A DNA stretch of 64,000 bases from Roseiarcus fermentans. GTDB lineage: Bacteria; Pseudomonadota; Alphaproteobacteria; Rhizobiales; Beijerinckiaceae. The translations under genes were made by a program, and so were the position numbers. A model generated the notes under the pieces. It did no database searches. It was not told where the DNA came from and saw only the letters and a list, made by a program, of their open reading frames with translations. The stretch's first letter is position 1; each line of letters starts with the position of its first letter. The stretch covers positions 9,154 through 73,153 of the forward strand of contig NZ_QNRK01000004.1 of NCBI RefSeq assembly GCF_003315135.1, read 5' to 3'. Below, one piece after another: positions 56,561 to 64,000 of the stretch.

Positions 56561-58270
56561 ATGCCGCAAGAGATCCGTCTTCCCGACATCGGCGACTTCC
56601 ATGACGTCCCGGTGATCGAGATTCACGTCAAGCCCGGCGACCCGGTCAAGAAGGAGCAGACGCTCGTCACCCTCGAGAGCGACAAGGCGACGCTCGACGT
56701 GCCGGCGCCCGCCGACGGCGTGATCGGCGAATTCGCCGTCAAGATCGGCGACAAGGTGAGCCAGGGGAGCCTGATCGCCACATTCGCGAGCGTCGAGGGC
56801 GAGGTGGCTTCGCCCGCTCCCGCCGCCCATCCCACGCCGCCGCCGCCGCCGCCCGCCCACGTCGATTTCGAGGCCGAAATCGTCGTGCTCGGGGCGGGAC
56901 CGGGCGGCTACACCGCCGCCTTCCGCGCCGCCGACCTCGGCGAGAAGGTCCTCATCGTCGACAAGCATGCGACGCTCGGCGGGGTCTGCCTCAACGTCGG
57001 CTGCATTCCGTCCAAGGCGCTCCTGCACGTCGCCAAGACCATCGACGAGGCGGCGGCGATGGGCGCGCACGGCGTCGCCTTCGGCGCGCCGACGATCGAC
57101 CTCGACGCCATCCGCGCCTGGAAGGATTCGGTGGTCAAGCGCCTGACGACGGGCCTGACCGGCCTCGCCCGCCAGCGCAAGGTGACGGTGGTGCGCGGGG
57201 AGGGCGCGTTCACCTCGCAGAACACGCTCCGGGTCGAGACGGCCGAGGGGCCGCGCACGGTCCGCTTCGCCAAGGCGATCATCGCCGCGGGCTCGGAGCC
57301 GGTCGCGCCGGGCTTCATCCCGACCGACAAGCGCATCTGGGATTCGACCGCGGCGCTCGAGATGCGCTTCGCCCCGGAGCGGCTGCTGATCCTCGGCGGC
57401 GGCATCATCGGCCTCGAGATGGCGACGGTCTATCGGGCGCTCGGCAGCAAGATCACGGTGATCGAGATGATGGACCAGCTGATGCCGGGGGCCGACCCCG
57501 ACATCGTAGCGCCCTTGGCCAAGCGTCTCGGAAAACTCTACGACAAGATCCTGCTGAAGACGAAGGTGACCGCGGTCGAGGCGAAGCCCGAGGGGCTGAT
57601 CGTGAGTTACGAGGGCGCGGACGGGACGAAGACCGAAACCTTCGACGCCATGCTGGTGTCGGTCGGCCGGCGGCCGAACGGCAAGGCGATCGGGGCCGAG
57701 GCCGCCGGCGTCAAAGTCGACGAGCGCGGCTTCATCGCGGTCGACCGCGAAATGCGCACCAACATTCACCACATCTTCGCCATCGGCGACATCGTCGGCC
57801 AGCCGATGCTGGCGCACAAGGCGAGCCACGAGGGCAAGGTGGCGGCGGAAGTGGCGAGCGGCCACAAGTCGGCGTTCGACGCCAAGGTCATCCCGTCGGT
57901 CGCTTACACCGACCCCGAAGTGGCCTGGGTCGGCCCGACCGAGACGGAGCTCAAGGCGAAGGGCGTCAAGTACGGCAAGGCGGTGTTCCCGTGGGCCGCG
58001 AGCGGCCGGTCGCTGGCGCTCGGTCGCGACGAGGGCCTGACCAAGACGCTGTGGGACGAGGCGACCAACCGCCTGATCGGCTGCGGCATCGTCGGCACGG
58101 ACGCCGGCGACCTGATCTCGGAGGCGGCGCTCGCGATCGAAATGGGCTCGGAAGCCGAGGACATCGGCCTCACCATCCACCCGCACCCGACGCTGTCGGA
58201 GACCTTCGCCATGTCGGCCGAGGCCTTTGCTGGGACGCTGACGGATCTGTACATGCCGAAGAAGACGTAA
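56561..58270 (+). CDS. lpdA: Dihydrolipoyl dehydrogenase with N-terminal lipoyl domain (E3)
   Basis: 569 residues. An N-terminal lipoyl domain (1-78, K42 in ESDKATLD) is joined by a proline-rich linker to the flavoprotein. FAD-binding IVVLGAGPGGYTAAFRAADLG, redox-active C143 and C148 in GGVCLNVGCIPSK, NAD-binding LLILGGGIIGLEMATVYRALG, and the C-terminal HPHPTLSE with the catalytic histidine. It reoxidises dihydrolipoamide in the complex. The lipoyl-E3 fusion occurs with homodimeric-E1 operons. It starts 18 bases after aceF with GGGGGAG in between. Confidence 0.97.
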   Translation: MPQEIRLPDIGDFHDVPVIEIHVKPGDPVKKEQTLVTLESDKATLDVPAPADGVIGEFAVKIGDKVSQGSLIATFASVEGEVASPAPAAHPTPPPPPPAHVDFEAEIVVLGAGPGGYTAAFRAADLGEKVLIVDKHATLGGVCLNVGCIPSKALLHVAKTIDEAAAMGAHGVAFGAPTIDLDAIRAWKDSVVKRLTTGLTGLARQRKVTVVRGEGAFTSQNTLRVETAEGPRTVRFAKAIIAAGSEPVAPGFIPTDKRIWDSTAALEMRFAPERLLILGGGIIGLEMATVYRALGSKITVIEMMDQLMPGADPDIVAPLAKRLGKLYDKILLKTKVTAVEAKPEGLIVSYEGADGTKTETFDAMLVSVGRRPNGKAIGAEAAGVKVDERGFIAVDREMRTNIHHIFAIGDIVGQPMLAHKASHEGKVAAEVASGHKSAFDAKVIPSVAYTDPEVAWVGPTETELKAKGVKYGKAVFPWAASGRSLALGRDEGLTKTLWDEATNRLIGCGIVGTDAGDLISEAALAIEMGSEAEDIGLTIHPHPTLSETFAMSAEAFAGTLTDLYMPKKT

Positions 58271-58339
58271 GCGAAGGCACGCTCCCGAGACGCCGGGGGG
58301 CAGGCTGCCGCCCCGGCTCTCCTTTGGTTTGGCCCATTT

Positions 58340-58420
58340 CCAGAAGGCCGGCGCTTCGATCCTTGACGACTCGGTCGTGATCGAGCCGCTCACCGAGGTG
58401 GACGGCGGCGTTCCCCGCGA
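58340..58420 (+). pseudogene. Possible decayed hicB fragment
   Basis: The frame reads SVVIEPLTEVDGGVPRDGP, close to AVVIEPLSEEDGGGFLATVP of the hicB-like gene at 59464-59724; the DNA shares ATCGAGCCG and GACGGCGGC with even spacing. The homology ends after about 60 bases and no full antitoxin frame is present. Confidence 0.5.
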
Positions 58421-58469
58421 CGGCCCCGGAGCCGGTGGGCGCGGGACTCCGGGGCCGGGCGCGGATTCC

Positions 58470-58672
58470 ATCTTTTGAAGGCGTTGCGGCCGATTTCCCG
58501 GGCGAATGGAACACCGAAGCCGCCGTCCTCGCGAGGAGCGAAGCGACGCGGCGATCCAGGTGGGCGCGGCCAAGGCCTGCCGTATGCGGCGCGTCGCCGC
58601 GCTGCAACGTCGGCGCAGGCGGCCCCTGGATCGCCGCGTCGCCCTTCGGGCTCCTCGCGAGGACGGCGGAAA
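58470..58672 (+). repeat. Dispersed repeat element A with terminal inverted repeats
   Basis: GTCCTCGCGAGGAG (from 58525), continuing GCGAAGCGACGCGGCGATCCAG, is mirrored at 58626-58664 by CTGGATCGCCGCGTCGC and CTCCTCGCGAGGAC. The left flank (TTGCGGCCGATTTCCCGGGCGA) resembles the flanks of elements B and D. Confidence 0.8.
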
Positions 58673-58869
58673 CGTCATCGCCCGCCTCGGCGTCGACGAC
58701 CGCCCGTCATTCCCAAGGCGCGCCAAGGCCTGGCAGTTGCGGGCGACTCGCACGCCCCGGCTGCGCGCCGCACGGGATGGTTGGGGCACGAGGAGCGGTT
58801 CGCCGTCGACGGACGGCCGTCCTCGGATTGGCCGGCGCCTCGCCATGACCGCCGCGCTGGCCATTGCCC

Positions 58870-59124
58870 GGGCGTGGATTCAACCTTATCAGAGTTTTGC
58901 AGCCGTTTTCCCGGGCGATTGTAACTCCCAAGCCGGTAGCCAACAGCGCCGTCATCGCGAGCGAAGCGAAGCGATCCAGTGCCGCTGGGCCGCTGTTGCG
59001 CCCTCTGATCGTCCCGCCGCCCTTCGTCGCGAGCAGAAGACGGAGCGATTTTTTTCCGCAGTAAGCAACCGGCGGCATAGGTTGCTTCGTCGCTTTGCTC
59101 CTCGCAAAGACGGGGTTGGGAGTG
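58870..59124 (-). repeat. Dispersed repeat element B, inverted relative to element D
   Basis: The core 58920-59124 is the reverse complement of 59840-60063 with scattered changes. Its ends read GTCATCGCGAGCGAAGCGAAGCGATCC and GTTGCTTCGTCGCTTTGCTCCTCGCAAAGAC, which are inverted copies of each other. The flank CTCCCAAGCC and CAGCGCCGTCAT is shared with D. No coding content. Confidence 0.85.
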
Positions 59125-59463
59125 ACGGGCGATTCTCGCGCCCCGACAGGACGCCGAGCCGGAGGAAGCGGTCGGGCGTCGACGGGGGTCGGCTTTCGAC
59201 GGCTTGAGCGACATGGCGAACCACGGGCCGCAACAGCAGCCCCTGGATGGCTTCGTCGCCGCGCTCCTCGCCATGACGGTCGCGCGCGCCGCTTCCGGTC
59301 GCGTGGCGGCGATCGCCCACTCGAGACAATCATGGAGGGCATTTCCTGTCTGGTCCGCTCGGAACAAACATAGAACAAACGCCTCCTCAGGACAAGACAA
59401 TGTTGCGCTTTCCGTCGGTTGACGTCGTCCCGCGCCGTCGGCGACCTCGCGCCGGCCTCCTCG

Positions 59464-59724
59464 ATGGTCATGGAGACGCTGGCGCGGTTGATCGACGCCG
59501 TGAGGAATTCGGATGCGAAAGCCGTCGTCATCGAGCCGTTGTCGGAGGAAGACGGCGGCGGCTTCCTCGCGACCGTTCCCGACCTTCCCGGCTGCATGTC
59601 CGACGGCGACACCCGCGAGGAAGCCGCCCGTAACGTCGGGGCCGCCATCGTCTGCTGGCTGGAGGAAGCCGAAGCGCTCGGCCGAACTATCCCCGAACCG
59701 CGGCCGGCGCTGCGGATCGCCTGA
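59464..59724 (+). CDS. HicB-like antitoxin, apparently orphan
   Basis: An 86-residue protein with the HicB partial RNase-H-like core: KAVVIEPLSEEDGGGFLATVPDLPGCMSDGDTREEAARNVGAAIVCWLEEAEALGRTIPEP. HicB antitoxins neutralise the HicA mRNA interferase. No HicA-like dsRBD-fold frame is next to it, and no C-terminal DNA-binding helix-turn-helix or ribbon follows, so it may be a solitary HicB-family protein. Start is uncertain: ATG 59464, ATG 59470 and TTG 59419 are all in frame and none has a clear ribosome site. It lies between repeat elements, suggesting a mobile or decaying locus. Confidence 0.78.
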   Translation: MVMETLARLIDAVRNSDAKAVVIEPLSEEDGGGFLATVPDLPGCMSDGDTREEAARNVGAAIVCWLEEAEALGRTIPEPRPALRIA

Positions 59725-60219
59725 TCCGGCCGGCGGTGGATGCTCCGTCGGCCACGGGACGCCTGACCCGTGGACCAGACCCTTCCCGTCGCGGGTTCAA
59801 TCTTTTGATGATGTTGCGGCAGTTTTCGCACCATCGCGAAACTCCCAACCCCGTCATTGCGAGGAGCAAAGCGACGAAGCAATCCATGCCGCCGCTTGCT
59901 TCCTGCGGAAAGAATCGCTCCGTCTTCTGCTCGCAACGAAGGGCGGCGGGACGACCAGAGGGCGCGACAGCGGCCCAGCGGCCCTGGATCGCTTCCCCCG
60001 GGCTCTTCGACCCGGGGGTCGCTCGCGATGACGGCGCTGTTCGCTGCCGGCTTGGGAGTTACACCATCGCTTCCCTCCGACATCGTTCGCGTCGCGCGGC
60101 GTCGCGCGCGAAAGGCGCCCCCCGGCGGTTGCGACCGCTGAGAATTCCGCCGTAGATCCCTGACAGAATTGACGCGTCCGGGCTGCTTCGGATCTTGCCG
60201 CGTTCATCGGAGTGTTTGG
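59725..60219. other. Intergenic region carrying repeat element D
   Basis: About 495 bases between the hicB-like gene and the VOC gene. Most of it (59799-60063) is repeat element D. The last 150 bases should hold the VOC gene promoter; TTGACG at about 60160 is the only candidate hexamer. GGAG at 60209-60212 is the VOC ribosome site. Confidence 0.6.
59799..60063 (+). repeat. Dispersed repeat element D
   Basis: Core from GTCATTGCGAGGAG (59853) with AAAGCGACGAAGCAATCC to GCTCGCGATGAC (ending 60032); the two ends are inverted copies. Inside, CTTGCTTCCTGCGGAAAGAATCG and CTCCGTCTTCTGCTCGC are shared with element B in the opposite orientation. A GC-rich hairpin (CCCGGGCTCTTCGACCCGGG) lies near 59997-60016 and is absent from B. 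Confidence 0.85.
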
Positions 60220-60639
60220 ATGCCCGATCCCGTCCCGCCGATCGAGGGGGTGCTCGAGACGTCGCTGTATGCGGCCGACGCCCAAAGGACCGCCGGCTTC
60301 TATCGTGACCTGTTCGGCTTCGCGACGCTGGTCGACAGCCCCCGTCTGGTCGCGCTCGAGGCGGCGGCGAGGCAGGTGCTGCTGGTCTTCCAGCGCGGCG
60401 CGACCGCGGGCGACGTCGTCGAGGCGCGTGGAACCATTCCGGGCCACGACGGGGCCGGACGCCTGCATCTGGCGTTTTCGATCGCCGCGGCCGACCTCGA
60501 GGCGTGGCGGGCGCGGCTTTCGGCCCGCGCCGTCCCGATCGCCGGCGAGTATCGCTGGCCGCGCGGCGGGACGAGCCTCTACTTTCGCGATCCCGACGGC
60601 GCCCTCGTCGAACTGGCGACGCCCGGCCTGTGGTGGTGA
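60220..60639 (+). CDS. VOC (glyoxalase-like) family protein
   Basis: 139 residues: IEGVLETSLYAADAQRTAGFYRDLFGFATLVDSPRLVALEA is the first beta-alpha-beta-beta-beta half and RLHLAFSIAAADLEAWRARL plus GGTSLYFRDPDGALVELATPGLW the second. Metal-ligand positions appear as the histidine in RLHLAF and the glutamate in LVELATP. The enzymatic activity cannot be told. ATG at 60220 follows GGAG by seven bases. Confidence 0.9.
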   Translation: MPDPVPPIEGVLETSLYAADAQRTAGFYRDLFGFATLVDSPRLVALEAAARQVLLVFQRGATAGDVVEARGTIPGHDGAGRLHLAFSIAAADLEAWRARLSARAVPIAGEYRWPRGGTSLYFRDPDGALVELATPGLWW

Positions 60640-60683
60640 GCCGGCGGCTTCGCGTCACAGGGCGGCCTCGACAAGGAGTTGAC

Positions 60684-61052
60684 ATGAATGTCTGCACCCG
60701 GGAAGGACTTCCCGGCGCCCGCGCTCCGAAATCCGCCGACGTCGGGAATTTCCTGTCGAGAACGGTCGCTGCGATGGTTGTGGCGGCGGTCGTGCAGGGC
60801 GCGGCCGCGAGTGCGCTCGCGGGGCAGCCGGGAGTGGTTTCCCAACCCGGCGCGTGGCATGGGCATCACGTCTGGCGCGGCGCGCACGCGCATGGCGCGT
60901 GGCGCGGCGGCGCCGCGCCGTCGGTCGGGGCAGGGGTTCCGCCGCCGCCGGAATTGCCCCCGATCACCGCGCCGCCCCGTCCCTACGGCGGCTGCCTCCC
61001 GACCGCGCCGCGGTACGATTCCTACGGCGCCTATGTCGCCGGCGGCTGCTGA
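60684..61052 (+). CDS. Small exported proline/glycine/histidine-rich protein
   Basis: 122 residues from an ATG at 60684 preceded by AAGGAG. A long n-region is followed by a hydrophobic segment (TVAAMVVAAVVQGAAASALAG) that could be a signal peptide or anchor. The rest has WHGHHVWRGAHAHGAWRG, then PPPPELPPITAPPRPYGG and ends in a tyrosine/glycine stretch with two cysteines (GGCLPTAP, AGGC). Not recognised as a named family. It is convergent with zur. Confidence 0.68.
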   Translation: MNVCTREGLPGARAPKSADVGNFLSRTVAAMVVAAVVQGAAASALAGQPGVVSQPGAWHGHHVWRGAHAHGAWRGGAAPSVGAGVPPPPELPPITAPPRPYGGCLPTAPRYDSYGAYVAGGC

Positions 61053-61058
61053 CCCGCG

Positions 61059-61556
61059 TCACGCCGCCGGACGGGGCGACTCGCCCCCGCAACGCCGGCA
61101 CAGGCCCTTCGCCTCGACCATCACCCGCCTCAGGCGAAATCCGGACCCCGCGGCCTTGGCGGCCAGGACGCGAATCACCTCGTCGTCCTCGATCTCCTCG
61201 CTGCGTCCGCACGCCTCGCAGATCAGCAGCATGCCGTGGTGCGCATGACCGAGGTGCTCGCAGGGCGCATAGGCGTTCAGGCTCTCGATCTTGTGCACGA
61301 AGCCGCGCTCGAGCAGGAAATCCAGCGTCCGGTAAACAGTCGGCGGCGCGACGTGCTTGCCCTCGCGGCGCGAAAGCTCGTCCAGAATCGCATAGGCGCC
61401 GAGCGGGGCGGCGCTTGCGGAAAAGATGTCGAGCACGCGACGGCGCAGCGGCGTCAATTGCAGGCCGTCTCGCTCGCAGGCCTGCTCGACCCGCGCCGCC
61501 CAGGTGGTCGGATCGTGCGCGCAGCCGCAGGCCGGATCGTGTTTCGCCTCCAACAT
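61059..61556 (-). CDS. zur: Zinc uptake regulator Zur (Fur family)
   Basis: 165 residues. Fur fold: LQLTPLRRRVLDIFSASAAPLGAYAILDELSRREGKHVAPPTVYRTLDFLLERGFVHKIESLNAYAPC, the HLGHAHHGMLLICEACGRSEEI metal region and a second pair CRRCGG near the C-terminus. The four cysteines form the structural zinc site. The N-terminus CGCAHD adds two more cysteines. Divergent from znuA with a perfect Zur box between them, which supports Zur rather than Fur or Mur. Confidence 0.95.
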   Translation of the reverse strand: MLEAKHDPACGCAHDPTTWAARVEQACERDGLQLTPLRRRVLDIFSASAAPLGAYAILDELSRREGKHVAPPTVYRTLDFLLERGFVHKIESLNAYAPCEHLGHAHHGMLLICEACGRSEEIEDDEVIRVLAAKAAGSGFRLRRVMVEAKGLCRRCGGESPRPAA

Positions 61557-61618
61557 GGACTCACTCTAGCATGGCCGCGATGATCGCTTCGGCAAAAATC
61601 CGGGTTGCCGGACGCACT

Positions 61619-61631
61619 GTTATAACATAAC
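61619..61631 (+). promoter_or_regulatory. Zur box of the znuA promoter
   Basis: GTTATAACATAAC is a perfect inverted repeat (GTTAT-AAC-ATAAC), the known alphaproteobacterial Zur box form, 36 bases before the znuA start and 62 bases before zur. AGGAGG before znuA is its ribosome site. Confidence 0.9.
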
Positions 61632-61666
61632 ATGAGCTGGTTGTCGGGCAACTCAGGAGGCCTCTC

Positions 61667-62536
61667 ATGCTGAACACGTTTCCGCTCGCCGCGGCTCTCG
61701 CCCTCTGCGCGTTCGTTGCGCCGGCGTCAGCCGATCCGGTCAAGGTCGTCGCGGCCGAGAATTTTTATGGCGACGTCGCGAAGCAGGTCGGCGGCGACGC
61801 CGTCGCAGTGACCAGCATCCTCGCCAACCCGGACGACGACCCGCACCTGTTCGAGGCGAGCCCGCAGACGGCGAGGGCGCTCGCCGAGGCCAAGGTGGTG
61901 ATCGTCAACGGGGTCGACTACGATCCGTGGATGGAGAAGCTCATCGTCGCCCATCCCTCGCCGGGCCGCAGGGAAATCGTCGTCGGCGCGCTCGTCGGCC
62001 GCAAGGCGGGCGACAACCCGCATCTGTGGTACGACCCGGCTTACGTAAAGGCGACGGCCGCGGCGCTCGCCACGGCGCTGACCGCGGTCGACCCGGCGCA
62101 CAAGTTGGACTACCAGCATGGACTCGCGAAATTCGACCTTTCGCTGAAGCCGCTCGACGAAAAGATCGCCGCCCTGAAAACCGCCTACGCCGGCCAGCCG
62201 GTGACGGCTTCCGAGCCGGTGTTCGGCTATCAGGCCGCGCTCATCGGCCTCGATGTCCGCAACCAGAAATTCGCGCTCGCGGTGATGAACAACGCCGAGC
62301 CGACGCCCTCCGAGGTCGCGGCGTTCGAGGACGACCTCAAGGGCCACAAGGTGAAGGCCATGCTCTATAACGCCCAGGCGAGCGAACCCGCGGTGCAGCG
62401 GCTGGTGCAGATGGCGAAGGACAACGCAATCCCGGTCGTCGGCGTGAGCGAGACCGAGCCGCCCAACGCCACCTACCAGACCTGGATGCTCGGCCAGCTC
62501 GACGCGCTCGCGCACGCGCTCAATCCGACCCAGTGA
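61667..62536 (+). CDS. znuA: Zinc ABC transporter substrate-binding protein ZnuA
   Basis: 289 residues with signal peptide (LAAALALCAFVAPASA). Cluster A-I binding-protein fold: VVAAENFYGDVAKQVGG, then H60 in DDDPHLFEAS and H119 in NPHLWYDP as metal ligands. At the third position, where ZnuA usually has a histidine (THPAFGY-like), this protein has E183 in SEPVFGY. The His-rich loop of many ZnuA proteins is absent. The first gene of znuA-znuC-znuB, under the Zur box. Confidence 0.93.
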   Translation: MLNTFPLAAALALCAFVAPASADPVKVVAAENFYGDVAKQVGGDAVAVTSILANPDDDPHLFEASPQTARALAEAKVVIVNGVDYDPWMEKLIVAHPSPGRREIVVGALVGRKAGDNPHLWYDPAYVKATAAALATALTAVDPAHKLDYQHGLAKFDLSLKPLDEKIAALKTAYAGQPVTASEPVFGYQAALIGLDVRNQKFALAVMNNAEPTPSEVAAFEDDLKGHKVKAMLYNAQASEPAVQRLVQMAKDNAIPVVGVSETEPPNATYQTWMLGQLDALAHALNPTQ

Positions 62537-63372
62537 GCGCGCTTTCCTTCGACAGCGTCACGATCCGGCTCGGCCGCCGCGACATTCTCTCGGCGGCGAG
62601 CTTCGCCGTGCGCGAGGGCGAGTTCGTCGGCATGCTCGGCGCCAACGGCGCCGGCAAGACCACGCTCATGCGCGCGGCGCTCGGCCTCGTTCCGGTCGCC
62701 GGGGGCGCGATCCGCGTGCTCGGCGCGCCCGCCACCCGCGGCAACCCGGCGATCGGCTACATGCCGCAGAACCGCGGCGCGATGGCCGGGCTCCGCCTCA
62801 CCGGCTGGGACGTGGTCGCGAGCGCCGCGGTCGGCCGCCGCTTCGGCTTCGCCCCGCTCGACCGGGCGGCGCGGCGCGAGATCGACTGGGCGCTCGACGA
62901 GGTCGGCGCGCGCGACCTCGCCAGACGGTCGATCGGCGAATTGTCGGGCGGCGAGCGGCAGCGGGTGCTGCTCAGCCAGGCCCTGCTCGGACGGCCGCGC
63001 CTGCTGCTGCTCGACGAGCCGCTGATCTCGCTCGATCCCGCCCACCAGAAGAGCGTGGTCGAGATCGCCCGGCGCGTCTGCGACGACCTGAAGGCGGCGA
63101 TCGTGTTCAGCGCCCACGAGCTCAATCCCCTCGTCAACGTGATCGACCGGGTGCTCTACCTCGGCGCCGGTTCGGCCGTGCTCGGTCCGGTCGACGAGGT
63201 CGTGACCGGCCCGGTGCTGTCGCGCCTGTACGGGGCGGAGATCGAGGTCGTCCGGGTCCGCGACCGCTGGTTCGTCATGGCCGGCGATGTCGAGGTCGAG
63301 CGCGAGGCGCACCGGCACGACGGGCGGCACGGTCCCGCCCACGAGCACGATCACGGCGACGCCCATGCTTGA
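62533..63372 (+). CDS. znuC: Zinc ABC transporter ATP-binding protein ZnuC
   Basis: 279 residues: Walker A GANGAGKTT, Q-loop region GYMPQNRG, signature LSGGERQRVLLSQ, Walker B LLLLDEPLISLD and H-loop FSAHE. A C-terminal tail after residue 255 is histidine/aspartate-rich (HRHDGRHGPAHEHDHGD), so the His-rich sequence missing from ZnuA is on the ATPase here. GTG at 62533 overlaps the znuA stop by four bases. Confidence 0.95.
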   Translation: MSALSFDSVTIRLGRRDILSAASFAVREGEFVGMLGANGAGKTTLMRAALGLVPVAGGAIRVLGAPATRGNPAIGYMPQNRGAMAGLRLTGWDVVASAAVGRRFGFAPLDRAARREIDWALDEVGARDLARRSIGELSGGERQRVLLSQALLGRPRLLLLDEPLISLDPAHQKSVVEIARRVCDDLKAAIVFSAHELNPLVNVIDRVLYLGAGSAVLGPVDEVVTGPVLSRLYGAEIEVVRVRDRWFVMAGDVEVEREAHRHDGRHGPAHEHDHGDAHA

Positions 63373-64000
63373 CTACGATTTCATGCGCACGGCCTTCGTG
63401 GCGTCGGGCGTCGCCGCCGTGCTCGCCGGCGTGGTCGGCTACTTTCTGGTCCTGCGCGGCCAGACCTTCGCTGGCCATGCGCTGTCGCACGTGGGGTTCA
63501 CCGGCGCGACCGGCGCGCTGCTGTTCGGCCTGTCGCCGCTCGCCGGCCTCGTCGGCTTCACGCTGGTCGCCGGGATCGGGATGGGTCTGTTCGGCGAAAA
63601 GCTCGCCGAGCGCGACGTCGCCATCGGCATGATGCTGTCGCTGGCGCTCGGCCTCGGGCTGCTGTTCCTGCACTTCTACACCGCGGCCGCGACGCAGGCG
63701 GCGGCGCTGTTGTTCGGCAACGTGCTCGGCGTCGACTCGTCGGCGCTGCTGGCGCTCGTGGCGCTGGCGGCTGTGAGCCTCGGCGCGCTGGTTTCGATCG
63801 GCCGGCCGCTGGTGTTCGCCTCGCTTCAGCCCGAGCTCGCGGAAGCGCGCGGCGTGCCGCTGCGCTTCGTCTCGGCCGCCTTTCTCGCCATTGTCGCGGT
63901 GACGGTGGCCGAATGCGCCCAGATCGTCGGCGTGCTGCTGGTGTTCACGCTGATGGTCGGCCCGGCGGCCGCGGCGATGAACCTGACCCGCCGGTTGTGG
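63365..64000 (+). CDS. znuB: Zinc ABC transporter permease ZnuB (partial, cut by right edge)
   Basis: The first 212 residues are present. Multiple transmembrane helices with the family's ALSHVGFTGATGALLFGLSPL, AIGMMLSLALGLGLLFL, LLFGNVLGVDSSALLAL and EARGVPLRFVSAAFLAIVAVTVAECAQIVGVLLVFTLMVGPAA segments. ATG at 63365 overlaps the end of znuC by eight bases. The C-terminus lies outside the window. Confidence 0.93.
   Translation, partial: MLDYDFMRTAFVASGVAAVLAGVVGYFLVLRGQTFAGHALSHVGFTGATGALLFGLSPLAGLVGFTLVAGIGMGLFGEKLAERDVAIGMMLSLALGLGLLFLHFYTAAATQAAALLFGNVLGVDSSALLALVALAAVSLGALVSIGRPLVFASLQPELAEARGVPLRFVSAAFLAIVAVTVAECAQIVGVLLVFTLMVGPAAAAMNLTRRLW

Larger units (their letters stand above)
58271..59463. 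other. Gene-poor region with repeat elements
   Basis: About 1.2 kb between lpd and the hicB-like gene. It holds a hicB-like remnant (58340-58420), repeat elements at 58470-58672 and 58870-59124 and a partial one at 59240-59280. Open frames on both strands are arginine/serine-rich readings of the repeats and show no protein family. Confidence 0.7.

Noticed and set aside
58675-60083. Minus-strand frames across the repeat elements near the hicB-like gene
   Set aside because: They consist of translated inverted repeats and end where the repeats end; composition and lack of family similarity speak against coding.

Overview
The window is GC-rich DNA from an alphaproteobacterium, most likely of the order Hyphomicrobiales. 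The evidence is the dcw cluster in alphaproteobacterial form, a phasin next to clpS-clpA, two Omp25/31-type barrels whose mature ends begin ADLPTRK, a Zur-type regulator with a GTTATAACATAAC box, and a pyruvate dehydrogenase operon with homodimeric E1 and a lipoyl-tailed E3. The genus cannot be fixed from the sequence alone. No rRNA, tRNA, CRISPR array, transposase or phage gene was recognised.

Layout. 1-9073 (minus) is the N-terminal three thousand codons of a giant strand-loop-strand (AIDA-type) repeat protein that runs off the left edge. Divergent from it is its likely modifying enzyme, an autotransporter-type O-heptosyltransferase. 11.1-12.7 kb holds a VWA protein and a membrane-anchored J-domain protein. 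12.7-22.6 kb is a housekeeping block: D,D-carboxypeptidase with SPOR domain, phasin, clpS-clpA, two tandem Omp paralogues, HIT protein and a FemAB-like acyltransferase. 23.3-25.2 kb has a secreted lipase-like hydrolase, a decayed second copy of the acyltransferase 5' region and a small coiled-coil protein. 25.5-36.8 kb is the dcw operon mraZ-rsmH-ftsL-ftsI-murE-murF-mraY-murD-ftsW-murG, tightly packed and mostly start/stop overlapping; it stops at murG in this window.

36.8-44.5 kb is an accessory stretch: an EthD-like protein, an uncharacterised protein, a histidine-run secreted protein, a frameshifted LysR gene with a divergent DUF4260 protein, a PEP-CTERM surface protein, a duplicated fragment of that protein, and a TetR/YciI divergent pair with a clear operator. 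44.5-49.7 kb is a marR-emrA-emrB efflux operon divergent from an acyl-CoA ligase. 49.8-52.2 kb has a Sel1-repeat protein, a MerR regulator, a Uma2 nuclease-fold protein and a hydroxyisourate hydrolase. 52.4-58.3 kb is aceE-aceF-lpd. 58.3-60.1 kb is gene-poor and filled by a family of dispersed repeat elements around an orphan hicB. 60.2-64.0 kb has a VOC protein, a small secreted protein, and the zinc-uptake locus zur / znuA-znuC-znuB, the last cut by the right edge.

The most interesting parts are the giant adhesin with its heptosyltransferase (including an acidic, lower-GC insertion between hydrophobic segments inside the repeat array), four phased MraZ-type boxes before mraZ, paired inverted repeats over the phasin promoter, a motif shared by both Omp paralogues, and the repeat family at 58.4-60.1 kb.
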